From Chlorobium sp. (GTDB lineage: Bacteria > Bacteroidota > Chlorobiia > Chlorobiales > Chlorobiaceae): 24,547 bases of DNA. Position 1 is the stretch's first letter, and each line of letters opens with the position of its first letter. Positions 7,074 through 14,497 of the stretch are shown one piece after another. Made by a program: the position numbers and the translations under genes. The notes below the pieces were generated by a model. The model did no database searches and was not told the origin of the DNA. It was given only the letters and a program-made list of their open reading frames with translations. Location: the NCBI GenBank assembly GCA_028277225.1, contig JANQHB010000066.1, forward strand, positions 1-24,547, read 5' to 3'.

Positions 7074-8069
7074 CTATTCCTTGATCTCTTTTATCGCTTG
7101 TTTATGATTTGTTGTGATTTTCGTAAGGTTTTTACTGTCAAAGAGGCAGCTGACCGAGTCGTCCCCTGATATTCTCTTGATCGCTTCGCCAAAAAGGTTG
7201 CTGACGGTCACTGTTTCCAGTTTTGGTGAAGGGGCGTGGCCGGTTACGACAGAATCGGTAATGATGACTTTTTCGAGCACAGAGCCGTTGATCCTCTCGA
7301 TTGCCGGTCCGGAAAGAATGCCATGTGTTGCTGCGGCGAACACGTTCGTTCCGCCGGCATCGTGTATCGCTTTGGCAGCATTGACAAGTGTGCCCGCAGT
7401 GTCGATCATGTCATCGACAAGCAGAACTTTTCTGCCTTTGACATCACCGATTATGTTCATGACTTCAGCGACATTGGCTTTTGGCCGGCGTTTGTCGACA
7501 ATTACCAGGTCTGTTCCCAGCGCTTCGGCAAAAGCACGTGCCAGCTTGACACCGCCGACGTCGGGAGATGCGACAACAAGGTTACCGTTGTTATCCATTT
7601 TTGAGATGTGGTCGATGAGGACGACGCTCGAATAGAGATGGTCGAACGGGATGTCGAAAAAGCCCTGGATTTGAGCGGCATGAAGATCCATGGTAAGGAT
7701 CCTGTTCGCGCCTGCTTTGGTGAGCAGGTTAGCGACAAGTTTTGCGGTGATAGCGACCCTTGGACGGTCTTTACGGTCCTGGCGCGCATAACCGTAGTAA
7801 GGGATCACAGCTGTGATTCTTGCTGCAGAAGACCGTTTCGCCGCATCGATCATGATGAGCAGTTCCATCAGGTTTTCAGCAGGAGGATTGGTTGATTGTA
7901 TGATGAACAGGTCCGAACCCCTGATAGACTCGAAATAATTCACTGAGATCTCACCGTCAGAAAAATTTTCCACTTTTGCGTTGCAAAGGGATGTGCCGAG
8001 ATAATCGGCAATTTTTTCGGCAAGAGCGGTATTGCTTCGTCCAGCAAAAATTTTGATCGGATGTGCCAT
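7074..8069 (-). CDS. prs: Ribose-phosphate pyrophosphokinase (PRPP synthase)
   Basis: This class I PRPP synthase makes phosphoribosyl pyrophosphate from ribose 5-phosphate and ATP for nucleotide, His and Trp synthesis. Family landmarks are NFSDGEISVNYFESIRGSD (35-53), YYGYARQDRK (91-100), MDLHAAQIQGFFD (127-139) and the PRPP loop VLLVDDMIDTAGT (215-227). At 331 residues it is slightly longer than the usual 315, with a basic C-terminal tail. AGGGAG is present before the ATG, though only 2 nt away. Upstream, toward lpxD, lies the long inverted-repeat copy 4. rplY follows in the same unit. Confidence 0.97.
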   Translation of the reverse strand: MAHPIKIFAGRSNTALAEKIADYLGTSLCNAKVENFSDGEISVNYFESIRGSDLFIIQSTNPPAENLMELLIMIDAAKRSSAARITAVIPYYGYARQDRKDRPRVAITAKLVANLLTKAGANRILTMDLHAAQIQGFFDIPFDHLYSSVVLIDHISKMDNNGNLVVASPDVGGVKLARAFAEALGTDLVIVDKRRPKANVAEVMNIIGDVKGRKVLLVDDMIDTAGTLVNAAKAIHDAGGTNVFAAATHGILSGPAIERINGSVLEKVIITDSVVTGHAPSPKLETVTVSNLFGEAIKRISGDDSVSCLFDSKNLTKITTNHKQAIKEIKE

Positions 8070-8200
8070 GGCTCCCTGCTTTTTCTGATGAAACGATTTA
8101 TATTAAGGCGGTGCTCGGTTGCTCTGGGTCAAAAACTATGCCGCGGAGCTTGAAGAAAGATCAATGCCGATGAATATACATAAAATTGGCAAAATTGTAA

Positions 8201-8418
8201 CCTAAATTGAGCGATTGTCGAGCATGTCGGAGATGCAAGGCACAGGGAATGTCGATGTATCCCGACTTGCCGGGATTGTAACAGATGCGGCTCTTGCCCG
8301 GTTTTCGTGTCCACCAGACAGGTGGGGAATAACCCCAAAACAAGTAGAGTATAACAGATGGTTAATAATAAACTTACTATCACAGAGCATCCCGACTTGT
8401 CGGGACGCTCAGTTTAGG
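8201..8418 (+). mobile_element. MITE-like inverted-repeat element, copy 4 (longest complete)
   Basis: This 218-bp non-coding element runs from CCTAAATTGAGCG to CGCTCAGTTTAGG. Contents in order: a left-end stem around CGATTGTCG, a palindrome TCCCGACTTGCCGGGA (8260-8275), the internal hairpin CCACC...GGTGG (8311-8325), the core GTATAACAGATGGTTAATAA, and TCCCGACTTGTCGGGA (8390-8405) next to the right end. The flanks TGTAA and TGCAA fit an imperfect 5-bp duplication. It fills most of the 356-bp spacer between the divergent prs and lpxD genes and stops 7 bp before the lpxD start. Short open frames inside it are chance. Confidence 0.87.
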
Positions 8419-8420
8419 TG
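8416..8420 (+). promoter_or_regulatory. lpxD ribosome binding site formed across the element edge
   Basis: AGGTG matches the core of the Shine-Dalgarno sequence and lies 5 nt before ATG 8426. AGG is the last triplet of repeat copy 4 and TG is flanking DNA, so the binding site straddles the element boundary. Confidence 0.65.
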
Positions 8421-8425
8421 CAACA

Positions 8426-9478
8426 ATGACGATAAACGAGATAAAAGTCTACCTTGAACAGTATTTTGAGCAGGTTGAACTTGTTGGCAACGGTGATAAT
8501 ACTATTGATGGACCGGCAAAAATTGATGATGCCGTGGAAGGGAACGTAAGCTTTGTGGCAAACGACAAATACAACAGATATATCGGCTCTACCAACGCTT
8601 CATTGCTGATTGTGGGTAAACATGCACCCATTGCAAAATATAGTGACCGCTTGAGTTTCCTGAAAGTAAAAGATCCCTATACAGCCTTTGTTTTCGTTCT
8701 TCAGCGCTTTTCGGTTCCTCAGGTGATCGCCGAACCGGGTATCGATCCAACAGCCATTATTGGTCAGAATGTGACTTTTGGCAGGAATGTGGCAGTTGGA
8801 GCCTATGCCGTCATCGGCGATAATTGCGATATCGGCGATAATACGGTCATCGGTCCCCATACGGTTATTATGGCCGGAGTGATAGCCGGTAAAGATTGCT
8901 GCCTGTATCCCGGTGTTGTCTGTTATGATGGAGCCATTCTTGGTGACAGGGTGACGATACACAGCGGGACCGTGGTTGGAGCTGACGGTTTCGGTTTTGC
9001 TCCGCAGCCTGATGGTTCCTATGTCAAGATTCCACAGATTGGAAACGTTGAAATAAAGGATGATGTCGAGATTGGCGCCAACAATACGATTGACAGAGCG
9101 ACGATGGGGAGTACGGTGATCGAAAAAGGCGTAAAAATAGATAATCTCGTTCAGATCGCGCATAACTGCACGATCGGCGAAAACACTGTTATTGCCTCAC
9201 AGGCAGGTATTTCCGGCAGCGCCAGGATCGGAAAGAACTGTATGATCGGCGGCCAGGCAGGGTTTTTCGGTCATATTTCTCTTGCTGATAAAATACAAGT
9301 GGCTGGAAAAGCAGTTGTGACCAAATCAATGCATGAAAGCGGTCAGATACTGAGAGGAATGCCTGCTCAACCGATCCGTGACCAGCTTCGCCAGGAAGCG
9401 ATGTTGAGGAACCTCGACAGTATGAAGAAGAAGCTCGACGCCCTGGAAGCAGAGGTGAGGGGGCGGAGTGGTCAGTAG
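8426..9478 (+). CDS. lpxD: UDP-3-O-acylglucosamine N-acyltransferase
   Basis: LpxD adds the second (N-linked) acyl chain to UDP-3-O-acyl-glucosamine in lipid A synthesis, using acyl-ACP, in the cytoplasm. The 350-residue protein has the N-terminal uridine-binding domain (1-100), then a left-handed beta helix built of hexapeptide repeats (about 107-310: IIGQNV, VAVGAY, VIGDNC and so on), the GADGFGFAP loop (185-193) and QIAHNC, whose His246 matches the catalytic His239 of E. coli LpxD. The C-terminal helix (about 312-345) is the usual trimer/ACP-binding region. The ATG at 8426 is supported by AGGTG at good spacing. Its 5' region is entirely repeat copy 4, so its promoter probably lies in or beyond that element. 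Confidence 0.96.
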   Translation: MTINEIKVYLEQYFEQVELVGNGDNTIDGPAKIDDAVEGNVSFVANDKYNRYIGSTNASLLIVGKHAPIAKYSDRLSFLKVKDPYTAFVFVLQRFSVPQVIAEPGIDPTAIIGQNVTFGRNVAVGAYAVIGDNCDIGDNTVIGPHTVIMAGVIAGKDCCLYPGVVCYDGAILGDRVTIHSGTVVGADGFGFAPQPDGSYVKIPQIGNVEIKDDVEIGANNTIDRATMGSTVIEKGVKIDNLVQIAHNCTIGENTVIASQAGISGSARIGKNCMIGGQAGFFGHISLADKIQVAGKAVVTKSMHESGQILRGMPAQPIRDQLRQEAMLRNLDSMKKKLDALEAEVRGRSGQ

Positions 9479-9482
9479 GAAG

Positions 9483-9511
9483 TTCTGAGTACTGAGTGCT
9501 GAGTTTTGAGT
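9483..9511. repeat. Degenerate CTGAGT-type simple repeat
   Basis: Imperfect heptamer units (CTGAGTA, CTGAGTG, CTGAGTT, TTGAGTG) begin 5 bp after the lpxD stop. The sequence resembles the reverse complement of the tail of the array at 1-80, so the two are probably related spacer repeats. Confidence 0.7.
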
Positions 9512-9521
9512 GAAGAGAAGA

Positions 9522-9563
9522 ATGTGGGAAGTAGGATGTGGGAAGTAGGATGTGGGGTGTAGG
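9522..9563. repeat. 14-bp tandem repeat, three units
   Basis: The unit ATGTGGGAAGTAGG occurs twice exactly (9522-9535 and 9536-9549) and once with two changes (9550-9563). It is followed by ATGAAAG. It is non-coding and part of the repeat-filled spacer after lpxD. Confidence 0.9.
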
Positions 9564-9590
9564 ATGAAAGAAATGCTGAGTGGGGAGAAT

Positions 9591-9616
9591 GTAGGGGCAA
9601 CCCCCTGTGGTTGTCC
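9591..9616. repeat. GTAGGGGC-type short palindromic repeat
   Basis: GTAGGGGCAACCCCC continues into TGTGGTTGTCC and can fold by pairing GGGCAACC with GGTTGTCC with one bulge or mismatch. Short hairpins beginning GTAGGGGC(G)AACCCC are, from memory, recurrent in intergenic DNA of several bacterial groups. Confidence 0.55.
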
Positions 9617-9706
9617 GTGAGGAGTCGGCTGAAGAGAGTGCGTAGTGGACAGTTTTTCGGAGACAGGAGACTGTTTTTTTAATTCTTATACTTTGTAAGT
9701 AATCAG

Positions 9707-9828
9707 AAAAATCGTCGTGAGCGATTTGAGTGCAAGGCGGACGGAGCGCAGGAACCGGAGTGTATATACAATACATGAGGATTCTGAGCACCGACCAACG
9801 CAGCAATCGAATCGCGCAACAGATTTTT
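9707..9828. repeat. Long imperfect palindrome between convergent genes
   Basis: A 122-bp segment begins AAAAATCGTCGTGAGCGATT and ends GCGCAACAGATTTTT. The reverse complement of the right half follows the left half along its whole length with mismatches (GAGCGATTTGAGTGC against GCGCGATTCGATTGC), with the centre at GTGTATATACAATAC. It stops 2 bp before the GH15 gene's stop codon. It could form a cruciform or a bidirectional terminator. The minus-strand frame through this spacer (to 9806) has the look of a known annotation artefact of such repeats and is not called as a gene. Confidence 0.8.
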
Positions 9829-9829
9829 C

Positions 9830-12490
9830 CTAGTCCAGCGTGTCGTTCAGGTTCCAGTTGTAGGGCAGGTACCCGATTTTCAGTTGTTCTCCTTTTTTTT
9901 CAAGGAACGTTCCTGTTTCCTTGTCGGCATATCTGGCAAGGTAGGTCAGCAGTTCTTGTCTGTCTCGTCCGAAATCCTTTTCGTACCATTTGAATATCTC
10001 CGAAAGATGAATGGTACCGTTTTCCCTGTCGATGCTCATGCCGCCCCGGTTGATGTAACTCCTTGCAGCGATGTCGAGTTGCTCGTCGAGATGTGCAGGG
10101 TCGTAAAATTCGATCGGCGGGCAGGAACTGGAAGCACAGACAAGAGCAAAATGTATTCTCGGATCGAACGTCTTTACCATGAAAGGACGTCGTGAGTCGA
10201 AAGGAGAGAATGGCCGGAGCAGGAATGCCGGGTGCGGACTGTTTCTTCTCAGGACTCCATGCTCTATATCGTCAGGAGTAAAGACGTTCTTGCCGATGCG
10301 GTAGCCTATCCTTCCAAAGAAGTTGACGATCTCGAGGATCGAATTCCGGATGTCGAATTCTATGACACCATGGATAATGAGGATGTTGTAAATGTTTATC
10401 CAGAACGCTTTTTTCTCGTTGTCATTCCGAAGTGACGACGGTTTGAAGGAACTGAGACCGGCAGCAAGGTTGAGGTATTCCCTGAAACGGTCAGACTGTT
10501 TCATTGCACGGTAGTTGACTTTTCCCATACTGCTGTTGAAAAATGCACCCTGCAGTTTGCCAAGCAGACGTTTCAGGCGGGCCGCTATTTCTGCGTCCGT
10601 TCCTTCAAATGTTACAGGTTTCTCATTCAGGATCGCCTTGAAGGGCAGGAGTTTCCGAAGCCTGTCTGCAAGTGGCGTTCTCTCATCTTCTGCCAACGAC
10701 TGTCCCCGGGCGCTGAGTATTGCTGTTGCTGCGTTGATCAAGCCGATATGGCTGAAAGCCTGGGGGAAATTGCCAAGCATTTCGCTGGTTGAGCTGTTGT
10801 ACTCTTCTGAAAAAAGACCAAGACGGTTTGCTGCGTGCAGGGTCTCGTTCATCAGCTTTACGGCCTCTTCCATTCTTCCGGATCGCGCAAGACATTCTAC
10901 AAGCCAGAAATTGCAGAGAACAAAGCCTCCTTCTTCTCCTTTCAGCCCGTCGTCGGCTTTGTAGCGGCTCACAAAGCCGTTGTGCATCAGTTCGGCAATA
11001 CAGGCATCGATCGTTCCCTGAATGCGGGGGTCATCGATGGGCAGGAAATTGACCAGAGGGAGTAACAGAAGGCTTGCGTCAAGATCATCCGAACCGTATC
11101 GCTGTACAAAACTTTGTCTTTCAGGATCGAGGCCTTTTTCGATGATATCCTTTTTAATGATCTCCCGTTCTTCTATCCACCGCTGTACCGGCGCCTGAAA
11201 GCCGTAGCGTCTTGCGATAGTGATTCCCCTGTCGAGCGCAACCCAGCACATGACCTTGGAATACACAAAATGGAACGGGCCATTTCTGACCTCCCAGATC
11301 CCTTCATCGGGTTTGTGCCAGTTTTCGGCGGCCATATCACAGATGTCCTGGAAAAAAGGCCATAGTCCGGCGTCTATTTTTCCTGCATAATCGCTCAGCC
11401 TGAGAGCGGCATCCATGACTTCCCCGTAGATGTCCCACTGGTTTTGCGTATGGGCGAGGTTACCGATGCGAACCGGCCTGGAGTTTCTGTAACCCTTGAG
11501 ATGAAGGAGTTTTCGTTCCGGCAGCGTCTCGTCGCCATGAATGGAGTACATGATCTGCAGGTTGTCGCTTCCGTGCCGCCGGTAGGTCGTATGCAGCCAG
11601 CGGATGAAGCTGTCTGCTTCACTGATATGACCGAGCGCGAAAAGCGCCTTAAGGGTGAACGAAGCATCGCGCAGCCAGGTAAAACGGTAGTCCCAGTTGC
11701 GTTCTCCACCTATTGTTTCGGGAAGGGAGGTTGTGGCTGCGGCAGCTATAGCACCGGTCGGATGAAACGTCAGGAGCTTGAGCGCGAGCAGGGAGCGGTT
11801 TACAATGGGGGTAAACTCACCCAGAAATGCGCAATGCTCTCCCATGCAGTTGTGCAACCATTGCTTCCAGAAGCCGATCGTATGTTCCGGAAGAGGGAAA
11901 TCTTTATTGCTCCCTGTCGATTCTCCATAAACCAGGCTGAACGAAACGCTCTGGTTTTCAGCAAGGGAGAAATCGATGATTGCAGTTCCCTCGTTGCACT
12001 GCCGGACAATACTGTTCCGGAGTGAATGGATAAGCGTCAGGGTATGTCCATGGAACAGTGCCTTTACCATTGTGTCATGACAGGTTACAACTGCCGGAGT
12101 CTCTGCATAATCGGGTTTCGGGCTGAAAACAAGCCTGAATTCCATGGAGCCTTTATGCATACGGATACGCCGCTCGATCCTGTGTTCTCCGGACTCGACC
12201 AGGTGCTCCGTCGCGACGGGCATGAAATCAAGCAGTTCGGCTTCTGCGTGTTCGGTACTGAAGGTGCAGGCTAGTACATTGGTATCGTCGATATATGACT
12301 GCGACGAACTGAATTCGCTCTTTGGCTGTATGCTGAAACAACCGCCTCTTTCATCGTCAAGCAACGAAGCGAAAATTGTCGGCGAATCGAGCAACGGCAT
12401 CGAGCAGTAATCAATTGAACCGTTTTTCGATACAAGCGCGATCGAATGCAGATCTCCGATCAGCCCGTAATCAGCTATGTCCAGGTACAT
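9830..12490 (-). CDS. GH15 glucoamylase/trehalase-like enzyme fused to a DUF547 domain
   Basis: This 886-residue protein has two parts. Residues 1 to about 600 are a bacterial GH15 enzyme: an N-terminal beta-sandwich opening IADYGLIGDLHSIALVSKNG, then an (alpha/alpha)6 barrel with GERNWDYRFTWLRDASFTL (262-280), the general-acid region KGEEGGFVLCNFWLVE (517-532) and the general-base region LFSEEYNSSTSEMLGNFPQA (559-578). The family acts on alpha-glucosides, including glucoamylase and mycobacterial-type trehalase; which substrate applies here cannot be told. Residues about 640-886 match DUF547 (KAFWINIYNILIIHGVIE at 694-711 and HFALVCASSSCPP at 780-792), of unknown function. No signal peptide is visible, so it is probably cytoplasmic. 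The start at ATG 12490 keeps the family N-terminus. The ompA-like gene lies upstream on the same strand behind a terminator. Confidence 0.92.
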   Translation of the reverse strand: MYLDIADYGLIGDLHSIALVSKNGSIDYCSMPLLDSPTIFASLLDDERGGCFSIQPKSEFSSSQSYIDDTNVLACTFSTEHAEAELLDFMPVATEHLVESGEHRIERRIRMHKGSMEFRLVFSPKPDYAETPAVVTCHDTMVKALFHGHTLTLIHSLRNSIVRQCNEGTAIIDFSLAENQSVSFSLVYGESTGSNKDFPLPEHTIGFWKQWLHNCMGEHCAFLGEFTPIVNRSLLALKLLTFHPTGAIAAAATTSLPETIGGERNWDYRFTWLRDASFTLKALFALGHISEADSFIRWLHTTYRRHGSDNLQIMYSIHGDETLPERKLLHLKGYRNSRPVRIGNLAHTQNQWDIYGEVMDAALRLSDYAGKIDAGLWPFFQDICDMAAENWHKPDEGIWEVRNGPFHFVYSKVMCWVALDRGITIARRYGFQAPVQRWIEEREIIKKDIIEKGLDPERQSFVQRYGSDDLDASLLLLPLVNFLPIDDPRIQGTIDACIAELMHNGFVSRYKADDGLKGEEGGFVLCNFWLVECLARSGRMEEAVKLMNETLHAANRLGLFSEEYNSSTSEMLGNFPQAFSHIGLINAATAILSARGQSLAEDERTPLADRLRKLLPFKAILNEKPVTFEGTDAEIAARLKRLLGKLQGAFFNSSMGKVNYRAMKQSDRFREYLNLAAGLSSFKPSSLRNDNEKKAFWINIYNILIIHGVIEFDIRNSILEIVNFFGRIGYRIGKNVFTPDDIEHGVLRRNSPHPAFLLRPFSPFDSRRPFMVKTFDPRIHFALVCASSSCPPIEFYDPAHLDEQLDIAARSYINRGGMSIDRENGTIHLSEIFKWYEKDFGRDRQELLTYLARYADKETGTFLEKKGEQLKIGYLPYNWNLNDTLD

Positions 12491-12537
12491 GGTTTTTTGA
12501 TGCTTCGTTGTCCTGAGTTCGGAGTAAAGGAAAAAAG

Positions 12538-12568
12538 AAAGGGAAAACCCGCAGGAGGTTTTCCCTTT
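12538..12568 (-). terminator. Rho-independent terminator of the ompA-like gene
   Basis: A perfect 12-bp stem, AAAGGGAAAACC with GGTTTTCCCTTT, encloses a 7-nt loop. On the minus strand it is followed by CTTTTTT. It lies 28 bp after the ompA-like stop and 47 bp before the GH15 start, so it should insulate the two genes. Confidence 0.9.
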
Positions 12569-12595
12569 GCTGTCTGCCGGTGTTGCAAGCTGCGC

Positions 12596-13285
12596 TTACA
12601 ATCTCAACTCGCCGGTTTCGGCCTGGTCAATGAGATCGTCGTTTGCGTAAATGAGCACTTCAACACGGCGGTTCAGTTTCCGGCCTGCTGCAGTATCGTT
12701 AGAGGCAACCGGACGGGTTTCACCGTAACCTACTGTCGAGATGCGGCTTGAACTGACACGGTAGGCACGAAGGAGAGAGGCAACCGATTCGGCACGCCGT
12801 TCGGAAAGTGTCTGGTTGTTGGCATCGGAGCCTGTTGAATCTGTGTGACCTTCAACAACGATATTGGTGTCTTCGTATTTGTTGAGAATGATCGCAAGCT
12901 GCTCGATGTTGTCCCTGCTGTTTGACGTGAGTGTCGATGAGCCTGTGGTGAAAAGGAGGCCGGTGTCGAAGACGACCCTGATCCCTTCACCGACACGTTC
13001 GACCGTGGCTCCATCAACCTGCTCGTCTATTTCTTCAGCCTGCGCATCCATGTAATCGCCAATAAGCGCACCTGCAGCTCCGCCGATAACGGCACCGATG
13101 AGAGCGCCTCGTCCCCAGTTACCGGAAGCGCTGCCGATAAGGCCGCCTATAACGGCGCCGGATGCTGCGCCGATACCTGCTCCCTGACCTGCGCCGGACA
13201 TCGATGTACAGCTTGTTGTTGCCGTTGTCATTGCGAGAATAAGAACCAGTGCAAGCGGTTTTGTCAATTGTGCTACATGTCTCAT
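12596..13285 (-). CDS. OmpA-family lipoprotein with glycine-zipper domain
   Basis: This 229-residue protein has a signal sequence (LTKPLALVLILAMTTATTSC) with a candidate lipid-modified Cys26. A Gly/Ala-rich glycine-zipper segment (about 31-76, repeats like GAVIGGLIG and GAVIGGAAG) probably inserts in a membrane. A C-terminal OmpA/Pal domain (about 100-212) carries VEGHTDSTG (144-152), NQTLSERRAESV (157-168) and NRRVEV (205-210), the peptidoglycan (diaminopimelate)-binding signature. The architecture matches YiaD-like proteins that tether the outer membrane to the wall. It is transcribed alone, with its own terminator. The lipobox (ATTSC) is not ideal, so lipidation is likely but not certain. 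Confidence 0.93.
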   Translation of the reverse strand: MRHVAQLTKPLALVLILAMTTATTSCTSMSGAGQGAGIGAASGAVIGGLIGSASGNWGRGALIGAVIGGAAGALIGDYMDAQAEEIDEQVDGATVERVGEGIRVVFDTGLLFTTGSSTLTSNSRDNIEQLAIILNKYEDTNIVVEGHTDSTGSDANNQTLSERRAESVASLLRAYRVSSSRISTVGYGETRPVASNDTAAGRKLNRRVEVLIYANDDLIDQAETGELRL

Positions 13286-13564
13286 GGCTTCAGATGAATT
13301 GAGTTGTTAAAAAGGTGTAAAGCTCTGTATGATATCAGGAAAAGATAACAAGTGAGCCAGATAACCGGAAAACCATTATACAATCATAGTAATGAGAATC
13401 AGTCTAAAAAATTCCCGGAACCTCATCTGCAGGGATACTGTTTCGTGTCGTGAAAGGTGTCAGGCCGAAGATCCTGCCGCAGGAATTATCGCGGTTCGGG
13501 ATGTGTTTGTTCATTGATACACTATCACCATTACATTTCCCTGCAACCGGTTAAAGACTTACAG

Positions 13565-14473
13565 ATGCATCGATCAAGAGATGAGTGGAAGGATGCTGCA
13601 GAAGCGCATCTCCCTTCCAGGGAGAACATAACCGAACGCAACAGGGCGATCACGTCCCATTATGCCCGCCTGTATCTCGATCATCCGGAATCTTTCAAAT
13701 GGGCAGGCATGGCGGCATTTGCATCCAGCCAGGTTGGAATTGCTCTCGGCTTTATTGATGTCCTGGGTGCTCCCGGAAGAATGATCGAGCAGCGTGAAAC
13801 CGGAAATGTCCAGGGATTTTTTGAAGGTGCAGGTGACGCTGCAGGCGGGGTGGCACGGATGCTCCTTTCCCTGCCTGTCTCATTGTATGATGCGGCGACC
13901 AGAACCATTCTTCTCAACGATCTGGAGGAGATCCGCAAGGGGAACAATGCCATCTACAACGATATCGCATGGGCGCACAACGCTTATCTCGAAGGTGGTC
14001 TGGACGAACTGGATGAAAATACGACCGATATCGAAAAAGAGCTTCTGTTGTCCGGTTTTTCGTTGATCGACGAGGGAAGAAAGCGGTTGGAAAAGGGCGA
14101 TGATGACGATTCCGGAAAGCGTTTGATCAGGGAAGGAAACGTCATGCTTCTTCGCCATGAACAGATCAACACTCTGGGTCCTGTCTTTGAGGCGATCAGC
14201 ATGCAGGGCCGTATTCTCGTGTCTTTCGGGAGCGAGCTCAATTTCGGCGAAGCGGCACCGCCAGGCTCTGCTTCGAGGGCTTCCTTTGCCGATCATGCCG
14301 GATATCTGGAAACGCTCATCGGGATCAGGAGCGTCACGAATCCCGAGCACCGTTGGCAATGGATAGAAGAAAACGTACTGCCTGCATGGTATGCTGTCGA
14401 TGCCGGTTTTTCGACGTGGAATGGAACGGAAAGGTGTTTCAGAAGAATGGCCGGAAAAAACGGTAAAGGTTAG
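13565..14473 (+). CDS. Uncharacterised 302-aa protein
   Basis: I do not recognise this family. The frame is open from 13457, but ATG 13565 (MHRSRDEWKDAAEAH) is the first ATG and gives the more natural start. The upstream part is Cys/Arg-rich and unlike protein sequence. The N-terminus (ENITERNRAITSHYARLYLD, then FKWAGMAAFASSQVGIAL) faintly recalls proteins of the DUF2515 type, a weak guess. A Gly/Ala-rich stretch follows (EGAGDAAGGVARMLLSLPVS), then charged helices with a GDDDDSGKR run near residue 180 and a Trp-rich C-terminus (HRWQWIEENVLPAWYAV). No signal peptide is seen. It converges on the permease gene with 14 bp between stops. Confidence 0.78.
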   Translation: MHRSRDEWKDAAEAHLPSRENITERNRAITSHYARLYLDHPESFKWAGMAAFASSQVGIALGFIDVLGAPGRMIEQRETGNVQGFFEGAGDAAGGVARMLLSLPVSLYDAATRTILLNDLEEIRKGNNAIYNDIAWAHNAYLEGGLDELDENTTDIEKELLLSGFSLIDEGRKRLEKGDDDDSGKRLIREGNVMLLRHEQINTLGPVFEAISMQGRILVSFGSELNFGEAAPPGSASRASFADHAGYLETLIGIRSVTNPEHRWQWIEENVLPAWYAVDAGFSTWNGTERCFRRMAGKNGKG

Positions 14474-14497
14474 GCTGTACTGGTGTATCAGCCTGAC
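14469..14497. terminator. Possible hairpin between convergent genes
   Basis: GTTAGGCTG pairs with CAGCCTGAC (one G-U) around an 11-nt loop, covering the facing stop codons of the 302-residue gene and the terminal permease gene. No T-run follows on either strand, so it is at best a weak bidirectional terminator. Confidence 0.3.

Noticed and set aside
997..8418. CRISPR array made of the inverted-repeat elements
   Set aside because: Copies are kilobases apart, in both orientations and of different length; there is no regular repeat-spacer pattern and no cas gene.
8129..8457. Several 60-84 codon frames on both strands
   Set aside because: They lie within inverted-repeat copy 4 and disagree with one another; no ribosome binding site or family resemblance.
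9189..9806. 205-codon minus-strand open frame overlapping the 3' part of lpxD and the repeats
   Set aside because: It is antisense to lpxD and its remainder translates tandem and palindromic repeats; the composition (runs of SSL, LPTS, HST) is typical of repeat read-through, not protein.
13380..13410. A Fur-box-like stretch (TAATGAGAATCAGTC)
   Set aside because: Only a partial match to the palindromic consensus and no iron-related gene next to it.
13457..13564. Upstream extension of the 302-residue gene (GTG start)
   Set aside because: The extra 36 residues are Cys/Arg/His-rich and look like translated spacer; ATG 13565 is more natural.
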